Origin: Phylloscopus collybita
Taxonomy: Eukaryota; Chordata; Aves; Passeriformes; Phylloscopidae
DNA: 64,000 nucleotides
Assembly (NCBI GenBank): GCA_027886175.1
Contig: JAJNNQ010000075.1
Location: 8,163,001-8,227,000 of the forward strand
Direction: 5' to 3'
Shown here: one piece after another, positions 46,527-59,000 of the stretch
Layout of the letters: every line of letters starts with the position of its first letter
Position numbering within the stretch: position 1 is the first letter of the stretch
Translations under genes and position numbers: made by a program
Notes under the pieces: model-generated
The model's database searches: none
What the model saw: the letters and a program-made list of their open reading frames with translations, nothing else
Told to the model about the DNA's origin: nothing

Positions 46527-47298
46527 TGTTAGGGGTTAGGTTTGTTACTTTTTTACCTAGAGAACTTTTCCCAATAAATTGCTAGGAGACTAACTTCTGG
46601 GTGCTTATGAGTGCTTGACCAAAACAAAGAGGTGGCCTGGCCAAAAGTCAGGAGGGGGAGGTAAGGTGAGTTTTGGGGCAGGTAAAGGACGGGGCTGGGG
46701 CAGCCTCTCCTCTCTTGCTCTCAGCATCGGAGAGAGGGTGGCCAGGCTGATGCTGGCTGCAGGAGGAGTTCACTGTCACCAGAAAGTCCAGTCCTGGGAA
46801 ATCCACCATCACCTGCTCATGTGCCCAGAAACTCTGAGCTGCCTCCTCCTGTGCTGCTGGATCTGGGCCTGCCCTGTCCCGTTTCTTCAGCGCTGCTTGG
46901 AGGCTTTTTGCTGCTCTGTAGCCCTGCCCTGCCCTGCCCTGCCAGGACATTCCCGCCGTTCCAGCCACCACTGGCGGAGCTTCTGATCTCACCCACCAGC
47001 CCAGGATTTTTCCACCATTCCAGCCTGGTGCTCTCGAGAGATTAGACTGCCCCAGGCCTTCTGAAATAAAGCCCCTCAAGGTTTTTCCTGGTTCTGTTTA
47101 TTATTAATGCTGTAGTTGTTGTGGTTTGTCTTGTTATACATAGTAGTAAAGAACTGTTATTCCTATCCTCATACCTCTGCCTGAAAGCCCCTTTAATTTT
47201 CTAAATTATAATAATTTGGAGGGATGGGATTTGAATTCTCCATTTCCTAGGGAGGTCTTGCCCCTCCTCAGCAGATACCTGTCTTTCACAGCAAGACA
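46527..47298 (+). mobile_element. Solo LTR, ERVL-like (LTR-H)
   Basis: 772 bp, TGTTAGGGGTTAGG ... CAGCAAGACA, with a perfect 5-bp duplication CTACC (46522-46526 and 47299-47303). It contains the wording I know from a common avian ERVL-type LTR ('acttttcccaataaattgct', 'gtggtttgtcttgttatac', 'cagatacctgtctttcac'). AATAAA occurs at 47065 and a small (CCCTG)4 array at about 46923-46943. Both strands hold chance frames (123 and 143 codons) that are not genes. Confidence 0.88.
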
Positions 47299-47303
47299 CT
47301 ACC

Positions 47304-50300
47304 TTTGAAAAACAAAAAAAGAGCAAGCAAACAAAAACACTCCCCCCCAATAACCTTACAAAATTTGAACAATTTTCCCCATGAAGAGAAGTCATTTGAG
47401 ATATCATTGTTAATTCATTTTTAAGCAAGCTCAGAGACCAGATTTGTCATTGAGATTCAAGTGGAATTTAGATTATGAGGTAAAATTTTACTTGTAGTGG
47501 ATGCAGCTTTGGATACTCACCTGTGCTTCCATATGACTTTTTTGGGAAACTTACATGGACACAGATAGGGGATATGCTCCAAGGGGCAAAGGGAAGTAGC
47601 AAAGTTGTGTCCTTGGTGTTTTTTGGTGGCTAACCCATGGTGCCTCTGTGTGTTGGAAGTATCAGGGGCAATCAGAGCTGCAGTGATCAGTGAGATCCAT
47701 GCTTACCAACAGGCAGCATGGGCTGCTGGCCCTGCTCTGAAGGGATGGACATGGATTCTGATCCTTAGGAGTGTAGCAGAAAGTAGGTTCAGGTTTTAAA
47801 AGAAAAACTTTGTAGGAAAAAGACTCGGACATAATAATACTGCCTCCTAACATGTTTTTTTCCTCATTCATCCTGGGAGAGAAACACCAAAGCCCTTCAG
47901 GTATTTTCAGAGGAAGAACTGCTTTCTGAAGCCTGGAGAGAAAAAGAAATTGTATGCGAGACTTGTGGTGGCTGCTTAGGCTTGAGGAATATTTTTCTGC
48001 TGTTACATTTATTGCCCTTGTCTCAAGCTCCTGTTCTCTACCAGTGCTTTTGACTGAATCACAGTTTAAAAATACTAGTAGGAATGTTTCCCACTCAGAG
48101 AAGACTGTAAGGTGAAATTCCTGTATGTTTCTGAAGGACTTTGAAATCCCCAAAATGAAAGTTTCAGTCAAGAACAACATTACTTTCTACTTGAGGCAAG
48201 GTAAAAATTGAGGTCATCTGTAGCTGAGGAAAAATCCCACAGCTTTGAAATGGAGAAGAATCAGCACCAAGAAAAGGGTCTGTACTTAGGCCTGCAAAGT
48301 TGTCATTCAGCCCCTACGGTTCCTGATTGTTATTAAGTGGAACAAGTCCACCTGATGAAGTTCATTCTGGGCCAGCACCTTTGTGCATTCCCATTTATGT
48401 CCCAGATTTTATGTCTAGGTTTTACATTTGGCATTGCAATAGTTTCTTGTTAAAAAGAAGAGATGCTTGGAAATGCATGTCCTAAGAACTCTCCTTGGAA
48501 AGGAGAGATGCTTAGGGCTACTTGGAAGCCAGTTGTGCATAAATTAGAGCAGTGCAGTATAAATTTAGATTTTGGGCTCTTTGCTTTTTCAAGATCTCAG
48601 ATTGCTTTCAAAGATGTGGCCGGCATCCTCTGCAGCTATTCATCCTCATTCTTCAGCACTTTCACAGAGAAGTGGCCTAATGGAATGACCCTAGAAGCAT
48701 ATTCCATTATATCTGTATATGTCAAATATAACTTGACATTAAGTGCTTGTGCAGCTTCTGGAAGTGTTCAGGCTCTGGTGGAAGCAGGTTGATCAGTTTC
48801 TACTGGTTTCATGTTAGGGGTATGAGTCCTGACATGAGTGCAAAAGGGAGATCAGACCATCTAATTGCTATTGCTGGGCATGCCTGTTCTCCATCTCTGT
48901 GCTACTGTCCTAGCAGCACCAGTTAGTTACAACTTTTTTTAATGATCTCATATTCAGAAAAGAAATAAAAGAAAAAAGTCTTGCTTATGGGAGTTCTTAT
49001 GAGTAGTTCTGGAAAACATCAATTCAATTATGTTTCTGTGGTTTAGACTCAAGTTTCCCTTGTTGTATAATTGATGCAATTTTGCATTATGACTCTATTG
49101 TTAACTTTATGATTCACTTTTGGAGTCTGGGCTGCAATAGAAAATTTAATGATCTACATGTTTAAATGCTTTAAGCAGTGAGAAAAAAGCCCCACATTTT
49201 CCTTCTTAAAGCTTCTCTTTTTAAACTAAAAGATTCCTGTTTCTCATTTACACTAAAGCCGTTTTATACTCCTCCAGCAGTGTCAACAAGACATGAATTG
49301 TGTATGAATTACATTTGTATCATTTTTAGTACAAATAAATACAAATGATCAAATTTTCCTCCTTCCCTGAGCTTTAGGTTAGAGACACTCATACTGTAAT
49401 TGGTCCAATTTTGTGTTTATGGAGAGAAATAAAGATAGCCAGACCCCCTAACTTATCTGCTTTTAATCTAAAAAAGCTCACCAGCACTCAGTCATTAAAA
49501 TGCAGTACAGTGTGATATGCCCACCGCATTGCTAACTGATAAAATGTTAAAGATTTAGTTTCCACAAGAGCAATGAGCACCATATGTTTTCATCGTTAAA
49601 TAACAATATTTCCCTTCTGTTTGGGCATATAAACATGAAGTTATATTTTTCTAGCTTGAACTTCCAGATCCAGTCCCATCCAGAAGTAAACAGATATATG
49701 AAAATGAATGGGCTCTGTTACAAGTCTCAGGCAGAGTTCCTCCTTGTTAGAAAAGGGAGGGAAAACAGATATATATTGATACATTCATCAGATAACAGAT
49801 ATATATTAATAACAATAGTAACAGATACATATTATTTCTCTATTTCATTAGTTTTCTAGATGTGGTGACTTCAGATGTCCTTGTCAGACTGCAGGGGTGG
49901 GTATATATGAAATAGTGAACTGGGCTATTTACCACTGTATTTGTTATTTTGATGAAGGAAGTTGGATGAAGAGAGAGGGAACCCGTTCCCTTACAAAACC
50001 AACAAAATTGCATAGGCTCTGGCAAGTCCTTCACAGGTTCACCTTGTTCATTCTAGAGGTAAAAGGAAGTGTCTGACCTACTCATGGGGGCTGTCACCAT
50101 AGAGCCAGTTCAGTGTACTATAGAGGGAAAATATTCTGTTAATTCAGACTCTGTAGTCAAGGTATGTTAAGTTAATTTCCCCCAATAATAATCAGCTCAA
50201 TTTCCTAGAAATGGACTATTTACACAAGGTCCATTGACAGTGTATTGCACTGATAGTTTCAGAGAAGTCCAAGAGATGAAGGTAAAGATCTTCTCTTAAG

Positions 50301-53300
50301 ATTTTGTGTGCTACGTTCAATGGAGGTGAGGAAAGTAAAGCTGCAGGCAGCTGCAGTGTCCAAGACTATTAGAGAAAACCAAGATGAAATATTCACTTGT
50401 TTGGATACTGACATATCTAGGTGTCCCACTAAATATGAAATCGAATATCAAGACAGGATTTTTTTTAAAAAATAAGGATATTTTAACAATTTCATCATTA
50501 ATAACAATACTTTTAAGAATAGAGTGACTGCAGTTAGGAAATTTCCCAAGCATCTCTGCATGTCTTATTCCTTCCCTACATTTTTCTGTAGGCAGCTCCA
50601 CTGAGGACCTCACTGGCCCTTTGGGGAAGAACATACAAGAGACCACGGAGAAGGGTTATGAGCTCAGGATGAGATAAGGTGATTTTGAAGGTTGATACCC
50701 CAGTGACAGCTGCCAGAAATTTGATCTAAGCTTACACGCATGTTCTAGTGTCACTGGTATCAGAGGTGGCCTGGAATACACAATATCCAAGAACTGGCTC
50801 CACTCACACTGGGCACTGGGCACGGAGTAGTTCTTGGCTGGACTGTGACACACATATTGAGACATTTTTTGGGGCAGGATCAAGGACAATGGTAATCGGA
50901 AAAAATAATTGAAGACTGTAGTCAGTTAATTAAATATTTAATAGACTGAATATTTGTTGTTCTGTGTGTTCTAATTCCAATGAACACATTTTAACAATTT
51001 TGGAATGAAGCACTGTTTTACTCACGGAGCACAATAATTCTGGAGTAAAGTAGTTGAATACATGCCTACCATTTTGGGTGACTGATCCTTGCTTTTGCTA
51101 GTCTTTTCCTACTCAGTAAGTTCTTATTGTATGGAATCTCTCTTCAGATGACTGGGGAAAAAGAAAACTATTGTATCACTCAGCTGATTAGCGTTTCAAT
51201 TAAACTTTTAAAGTGAAAAAACCCATTAAGCCTTTATTTATTGTTTCCATTCTGAAATTATCCAAGTTACTTATGTTCTTTAACTGTACTTTTCAGGAAA
51301 ATCATGCTTACAGTCAAATAAGACTAATCATTTTCAATAAGGAAGAATCCTTATTGATAATATAAAATGCAATCATGTAGTCCTGAATGCCAATGCAGTT
51401 TCTTAGGGAAAATTTTTCACAACCAGGTTTTATGTTCTGTTTAGTATATGTATGTCAATGTCAATGTATAGTTGACATTTTAGAAGTGTTTCATAGAGGA
51501 AGACTTGCATGCAGTCAGTTATAGGCATATTGCCACAACTATTTTCTTGTGTGCTAATTTCTAACCAAGTACTTGGACATCTCTACAAAGCATGGTAAAA
51601 TAAAATACAAATTATTTAATGAGGAATATGATGACCTCTGGCTACTAGGTGGCATTATGAAATAATAGTGAATTGACTCTAGAAAACATGCTAAATCTGG
51701 AAATGACCTAAATAACAAAGCTTACCTATTTTTGTTTCCAATAAGTGCTTGCCCTTTTAGCTCTTTTCCTCAGTGTAACATTTACTGCCATTCTATTCTT
51801 GGACCAATGGAACGTTATTTGCATTGCTTTAATTTCAGAAAAGCATTTATATATAGAAATTAAAAATAAAATTGTGTAAAAAGGCACTTCATGTCTCTTT
51901 CATATTAAAACAATAACATCTAAACATTAATCATCTCTCTGTGCTTTTATTACCAAACCCAATTACATGATACTGAATTCAGTATGAATTTCAGCCTGAA
52001 AAGAAATTTAGATGGCTTTCAATGAACATACTCTGTAACACTAAGATGATATGATTAATGTTTAAAATCATTGTATGGTAGATGTTGTTGTGCAGTTATA
52101 TCCAATTTACTGAAAGTTTCCCTGTTCTTGCAATGGAAAAATTGTATAGGAGCAACACCAGAAGGGCTGAAACATAGAATTGTCTTTTTTGAAAGCTGCT
52201 ATTGAAAATACCTGGGCTTTAATAAGACATATTATTTTGGGATTTTTTATACTAACAAGTAAGGAAGTGGATGGGCATTAATTAATTAAAAAAATGTTAA
52301 TAGTTAATGATGACTGGTCATTTGGTTTGGGAGCTGGCAAAAAGTGTATCTTGGCTAAACTCAAAGAACAAAAAAACCCAGAAGAAATCCAGACTTACAT
52401 TGTGTGAACCATCTTCCTAGGGCCTGATCCCAAGGCCAATGAAGATAATGGGAGTATTGATAAATTTCATGGAAAACACATTGTCACATCCACAGAATAT
52501 CTCAAATTATCAGATCTCATTCTGCCTCTAAATGCACTCTCTTAACATAAAACTCAGGGAGATTACTCTCATGTCACCAAAAATGAAATTATTTGATCCT
52601 TTTAAAAACAGAATTAAGCAGAGTATGAACCTTTCATTAAAAGTGTCATGTAAGAAATATAGTTAGGTAAGAATAAAACATACACCAACTTTTTCTCATT
52701 GAATTCTTAGAATCAGCTTCTCCTCCCACATCCAGTAAATCAGAGTTATATAACAACAGCCTGGACTAAGTGTTGCAGACTCTTGTGTCCTCTATGAGCA
52801 ACTCAAAAAGATCAATATCACTATATGTGCTGGAACTTATAAGTCCATGTGAAATATGTTTCATGCCTCATTTCAGGGTCCATTTGAAGATTTCATTGTA
52901 GATGGAACATTTATAAGGTCTTTTATTTTCCCCATGCAGAGTCTCTGGGGCCTAATATTGTTGTAGGACCCTCAGTTATATCTCTTAACAGGGGTCTATG
53001 TTCAATCTGGTGACCTATTTTCATAAAAGTCACAATAATTTCTTTAGGGTTTCTATGTCTTTATTAACACTATTGAAGCTGGCTAAGTAGTTCAAATGTT
53101 ATTTGGGGGTAACTGAGGGACATTCACATATGCATAGACATTTGTAGTTGCTTTTTTAGGAAAAAAACCCCAACAAAACAGAATAAAAGTGATCCCCAGG
53201 TACATAAAATTGAATTATGAAGATAATTTTATCATTAATGAAGTGTTTCTTAGTGCTGAAGTTATCAGTTTTGTTTTGGGGTTTTTTGGTTTTTGTTTAC

Positions 53301-55957
53301 TTACTTATTTTTGCAGGGGGGTTTGTTGCTTGTCTTGTTTGTGGCATATTTTTGCATCAAATGTCTTCAGCTTCCACACACTAGTGGCTTTTAGAGTCTA
53401 ATATCATTCTGCTTGGCTTAGCTTTTATGTTGAGAAACTGTAAGCAAAGCTTTTGCAGTTTGGCTCTTTGCACACACTTGTGTGGGTCAGTCTGACTCTT
53501 CAATAACCTTATCAACTCACTGATTTAACAGTTTCCACCAAATTTCAATAGGTGACAGGTATCTCAAGGGCAATACCCAGTTGTGATTCATGTGGTTTAT
53601 CAGCTATGATCTGGACATCTCCATTCCAAAGTGTGGCATTAGTTTTGGAAGAGACATTTTTTATTTTACATTCATCAGTAATTTGTGTTTTTGTAAGTGA
53701 GCTGAAATACATCCCACTGGAGAACAAGTAATTTCCCCTATTTTTAGAACTTTTCCAAACTTCTCACAATAACCTGGTACTTCCTGATAACTCCCTGAGA
53801 TTATAAATCCCAGCCTGCCCACCATCCAGAGGAAATCAGGCAAGCAGCAAAACACCCATCTCAGTCATTTTATTCTGAAGACATGAGTTAGCAGAAGACA
53901 TAAAAAAGAAGTACAATACTGGAGGAACAACTGAAATAGAACATGTGGGTCAGTTTCTCCCTTCTTTGTCACAGTCTATATGTGCGGTAGTAGTCGACAT
54001 GGACACTGCACTTGCACTCGAGGTGCTTCATTAGAATCATCAGAAGGTTTCAAGCATCAGCACCTTGATACTCAAAAAGTCTCTCGTACCTTCTCTCTGT
54101 AACTCCTAAGAGCAGCTCCACACAGCTCTGGCTCTCTCCTTCAGCTCTGGCTCTAGCACGGCCACCTAACCCTATCCATCCTATGTACAGTATCTTATCT
54201 TTTCTGTCCCTTGCACAACTTCCTGTCCCTAGGTCTTCACAGCAAGCAGACTCCAACTGACTCCAACTGAACTCCTTACCAGTTAACTCACTCTTTATCA
54301 TGCCCATAGCTGTGAGGGCAAGGCTGTTTCTACTCAAGGATAATTAACACAGGTGTAGGATATCAGAGGGGAGACTGCCTTCAGCAGCATCTCCTTTTGT
54401 CTGCCCACACTTCTTGCTTCATATCTTTGAGTGGTGCCTTTTGATTTCTGAGTCCATGGTTTATTTCTCCTGTTCTCATCTCTTTGCTGTGTCCTAGGTC
54501 CTTGGCTCACTTGGGGTCTTCTAAACCTGACAAATTGCCAGATCATATCAGATTAAAGTCTTCATTGATTACATACTCCAGCAAGAAGGCATTTAGTATC
54601 TTTCATCCCTGGATGAAACCCAGTTTTATTTATAGAATTAGTGACTCTGTAGCCATTACAACTAGTCAGAGCAAAGACACTTAGTAAAATGCCTTGCTCA
54701 GCTCTCTATATTTTCTGTATTATTTATGTGGTAAGGAGTAAGAAAAAGGCCCACAGAGACAAAAAAAGAACCAACTTCTTCTATTGCAAATAAACTAAAT
54801 TCAATGCCATGTTGTATTCCTAACAAACAAAGACTCCAAAGTCCTACAGGACAGATACAAAACTCATCTCTACAGCAAGATTTGGCATGATGTAAAACAG
54901 ATGTAAACCCTAAGACCAATTCAGGAAAAAATAGAGTGACACATTATTGTGCTCACATAATTTTGGCCAACCTGTTTACTTCCAGTGTTTGTGAAGGGTA
55001 CATTTTTGTCTTCTACATCTCTATCTTGGGAAGTGACCTTGGCACCAGAGTAAGGCCAAAAAAGGCCTTGATGGGTTCATCACCACACCTGGACATGGGT
55101 GGCAAGGAAGGCAGCAGCTGCTGTGATAACATGAACACACCTAGGGCTGTGCTCATCTTCCTAAAGAAATAGTGGAAAAAGCCATACCAGTGTGCTGCTG
55201 TCTGGGAGCCCCCAGTCCAGAGAACCAGCAAATACCAAGTATAGTGTCTGCTGTGACAGGGCACTCCAGAATAAGTTAACAGTTCTCTTGAACTGTTTCT
55301 AGTTAACAAAACTGCTTCTAAGTTAATAAAAAGCTAAATGGCAACATGAGGAACATATCACACCCACCTATTTGGCAGTTTCCAAGAATCAGTCATAGCA
55401 TCTGACCACTGTAAGAAATCTAAAGTCAGTGAAGAGGTATCAGCACTTATCCTGCAGCCAACAGCTAAAATGGGTAGATGTGCCCTAAGAATGCTAATTT
55501 CTTCTATTGATTCTAAAGTGGTCCCTGTGTGACAAGCTTAGATGGACCTGCATTACAAACATTTGCAATCAGGTAAAATGAATCTGACATCAAATTTATC
55601 ACTGCAAGAATCTGAAATAATCACAGATGATACTTTCCGTAATTACAGAAAACCCTGGAGCTTTTTGGGTAGTATCTTGGGTGAACATCAAAAGGAGGAA
55701 CAAAATCACAGCTGGAGAGAGGTCTTGTACTAATAGCCCACATTAATGCCCTATGATTGTCATTTGTCAAGACAATCAACTTTTTGCTGAGGCAATCTAG
55801 CAGCTGAACTGCCACTGTCATGTAGAACTTAGGACATGAAGTAAAGCAAGTACAGCTCACATTAGGCTGAATTAGAGAAAGAATATTTTCATGTCTCGAA
55901 ACGAACAAACAAACAAAAAATACCCAGGGTATTTATGGTTTGTTTTCCAAAGAACCA
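47304..55957. other. Long unassigned stretch
   Basis: Mostly AT-rich DNA without CR1 or a recognised gene. The longest frame outside repeats (172 codons, 47662-48180 minus) has no recognisable domain. A possible LTR remnant at 53981-54400 is listed separately. Confidence 0.45.
53981..54400 (-). mobile_element. Possible LTR remnant
   Basis: CpG-containing block standing out from AT-rich flanks, starting on the plus strand TGTGCGGTAGTAGTCGAC and including 'ctagcacggccacc' and a tandem 'gactccaact'. The start looks like the reverse complement of an LTR 3' end. No flanking duplication, TATA or AATAAA could be placed, so this is tentative. Confidence 0.3.
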
Positions 55958-56013
55958 ACCTTCCTTCCTTCCTTCCTTCCTTCCTTCCTTCCTTCCTTCC
56001 TTCCTTCCTTCCT
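55958..56013. repeat. (CCTT)n / (AAGG)n tetranucleotide microsatellite
   Basis: About 13-14 perfect CCTT units. Minus-strand frames reading 'EGRKEGRKEGRKEG' derive from it and are not genes. Confidence 0.97.
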
Positions 56014-59000
56014 TTCTTCTGGACAAGTTTATGATAAATAGAAGTAGACTCCATATGGCAGATTTTTTTTCTGTATCAATACAGAGCACTCCTTTCTGAA
56101 AGGTCTGAAGGTCAAACATTACCTCTGCCTTATGCAATGCTGTGGTTTGGTTTTCTTTCATTCTTCCATGCTTCGTTCTACATAAAATATTTTCTGACAC
56201 GGAGGACGTCTCTGGCACTTTATATTTACAACAAATAAACCTCATGTTGTCTCTTGGTTGTCACCTTACATAAGGGGTTCTCTTCTCATGTGCTGCTACC
56301 TGAGGCACTGGGAGTGCAGGAAACTATGGAATTTGTGATCTTCTGCAAGTTTCCTGATTTATGAGAAAGAAAGAATTATTTCACCTATAAATAGTGTTGT
56401 TAAATAAATTAAGATCGATCTGAAATTTACCCTTTCAAAAGTACTTACACACTTCTCTCTTCTATTGGTTTTTCCTAAAGACAAAGTTATTACCTGAGAT
56501 ATGGAAATAATTCCTTTTGGAGTAATTCAAGCAATTCAGTCCATAATGTACTCAAAGTGATGACTAAGAGGGGACCTGATCACTGTGCATGAGTATCTGA
56601 GAGTGAAGAGATTTCTGGTGCTACAAAACTCTGCCATTCAGAAATGGCAAGAGGAAATCCCAAGGCTGAAGGACAAAGTGAGATAAAATGAGGTAAGAAA
56701 TCAGGCATACAGAGGCATTTTGTTTGTGTCTGCGTTTAGTTTGATTGAGTTTTGTAATTAAGCTTTGGAAATGTTTGTTCAGGAAAGGGGTGACCTCCTA
56801 TCATTCTGCATTTCTTTAAATCAGGATTGGAAATCTGCCTACGAGAAAGACCAGATTATAACACAACTTGACAGACATGTTATTTAAAGAACCTCTTGTT
56901 TTATACAGAAAGTTAGACTAAAATATATTAGTAAGAATGGGTACAAAAAGGGCTCTGCAACACCAAAAACTCTGAGAGTATTTAACTTGCTTGTGAGTGA
57001 TATTATACAACTCAGTTAATTGCAACATAGGATCCCACTCTGGATGGACCTGGGAGGGATGTGTACTTGTGTTTGATGATGTTATTTCCAGTGCTGTGTT
57101 CTTATGAATACATCATATTTTCTGGTTTCAGAAGTAAAATATCCGTGAAACTGGAAGTGTTTTTTCTTGGATCATTCAAAGATTGTTGATAGTCAACACC
57201 CATGAACTAGTTAAGCGGATGTTCAAAAGAAAATTGGATTTTCCATCCATTCTTATCCTTGATCATAATCCGGTTCCCAAGGTCCAGTTAAATATTTCAA
57301 AAGAGCTGGTTTTGCTCTCACTCCTGTCTTCTGAAGCTGGGAAACCCAAGCCCTTTTCAGGCTTCCTCCAAGTGTTTTATAATGCTGGAGAACGTCACAT
57401 TACCTATCATTTTGATGGAGGGTTACAACTGCTCTGTGAATCACTCTTAATCCACTTTCCCATTCATTCTCCCACAGATATTTTGTAAGGAAGCAGTACA
57501 TCGTGAAGGTGGAGGATAGTCACCTCCAGAATAATCACTTAAATGTGCTCTAACAGCAGTTGTAAGGATGTTTCCTACTGTTTTTGCAGTATAGAAAATA
57601 CGCATCTGGATTCGGAGAGTCCATTTGAAGCTCTTGTCATAACTGTTAAAATGGCTACAAAATAAACTTACTAAAAGACAAAAAAAGGAGCAAGAACTCC
57701 TTGTCAAGTTTTTTGCTCATTGCAGGGAAATTGGCTAGACTTTGAACAGTGCTCAAACTTAACCTGTTTGTTTTTTTTTTTTCATATGGGTCTGATCACA
57801 GAATCCTTGAGCAAAGCCATGGTGAAGCATTGGAGCACTCTGGACCCACTTTGCAATTCCTGCTTTCGCCATTATCTTTGGAGGAACTGAAACATTTCAT
57901 TATCCAGGTCTCCCTCTCTGTTAGCGGGGAGAGTATTCTTCCCTAAGAAGCGTTATGAAATCAAATTAATTGAGGTGTGTGGGGTACTTGTAGATCACTA
58001 TGAATAGGCATTGTACAGAAACTCTTAATGCAACAGCTCAGTGTGTGCTCTTCAAATTCCTTAAAATAAAAAGTTGATCCTCTTGCTCCCTGCTGCGGAT
58101 ACCACCACAGTACCTCCTGCTTTGTGACTATCAAGATTAAGATCACAATAAAATATAAGCTAGATGAAACACTGAAGAGTGGGTTTCTTGGTAGCTCAGA
58201 TGGATTCCATCCAGCTGGACCAGTATTAGCCAAAGGTATCCAGGGAAACAGACTACACCAGTCCCAAGAAATTGCTTCCTGAGACAAACACTCAGTTCCA
58301 ATATCTGATTTGTTCTGACACTCATTTTTATTTAGGTGACTCTGACAGTTGTCATGACCCACTATTAACCTGTTAAGCTTTTCTTGATTTGAATTCTGAA
58401 GGATAACAGGACAGGGTGAATATCATTGTATCACAGACCAGGCTGAGCCAAATTCACATTTTACACTGACATGTCCATGTGGTTTGGAACAGGCAGCAGG
58501 AAAAAGAACCTTAAAGGAAGTAGGTAAATAAGCAATTGAGATGAGATCATCCACTTCCTGAAGCAGAATTGGCATTAACCTCATTCATAGTGATTTGGGT
58601 TTCTTGAATTCTTTCTGGACCATTTGCTTGGCCTTCACCAGGAAATAATTTAAAAAACACCAGAAAAAGTGTTAACCACTGGAAAATTCTTCTTTGAAAT
58701 GAAAAGATTTTTCCAGTGTTTTACATTTTCAAATTTGGATTAAAAAATACTGCCTTAAAAATAACCTTAGAGTTTTTCCCTGCAAGGCTCCTCTCCCCAA
58801 TATTTCATCATGGTGTTAAATTCTTTTCTCTGATCTGAGCACCTGACTCTACCTGACATTTAAGTGAGATGCACGCCCACATCTGAAGGCAGGCTTTGGC
58901 TCTTTGAATATGGATTTGTCTTTGTTTTATTTATAGAGAACAGAGTGCAGGGATGATAAAATAATTCAAAGGGAAGGTTTATGGACTGCTCCCATCTATT

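Noticed and set aside
46615..47079. 123- and 143-codon frames on opposite strands
   Set aside because: Both lie inside the ERVL-like LTR at 46527-47298 and have no viral or cellular protein features.
47662..48180. 172-codon minus-strand frame, the longest outside obvious repeats
   Set aside because: No recognisable domain, and no upstream promoter, splice pattern or polyA context that I could support. Length is within what chance gives in 64 kb.
55872..56245. Gly-Arg-Lys-Glu repeat proteins
   Set aside because: Produced by the (CCTT)n microsatellite.
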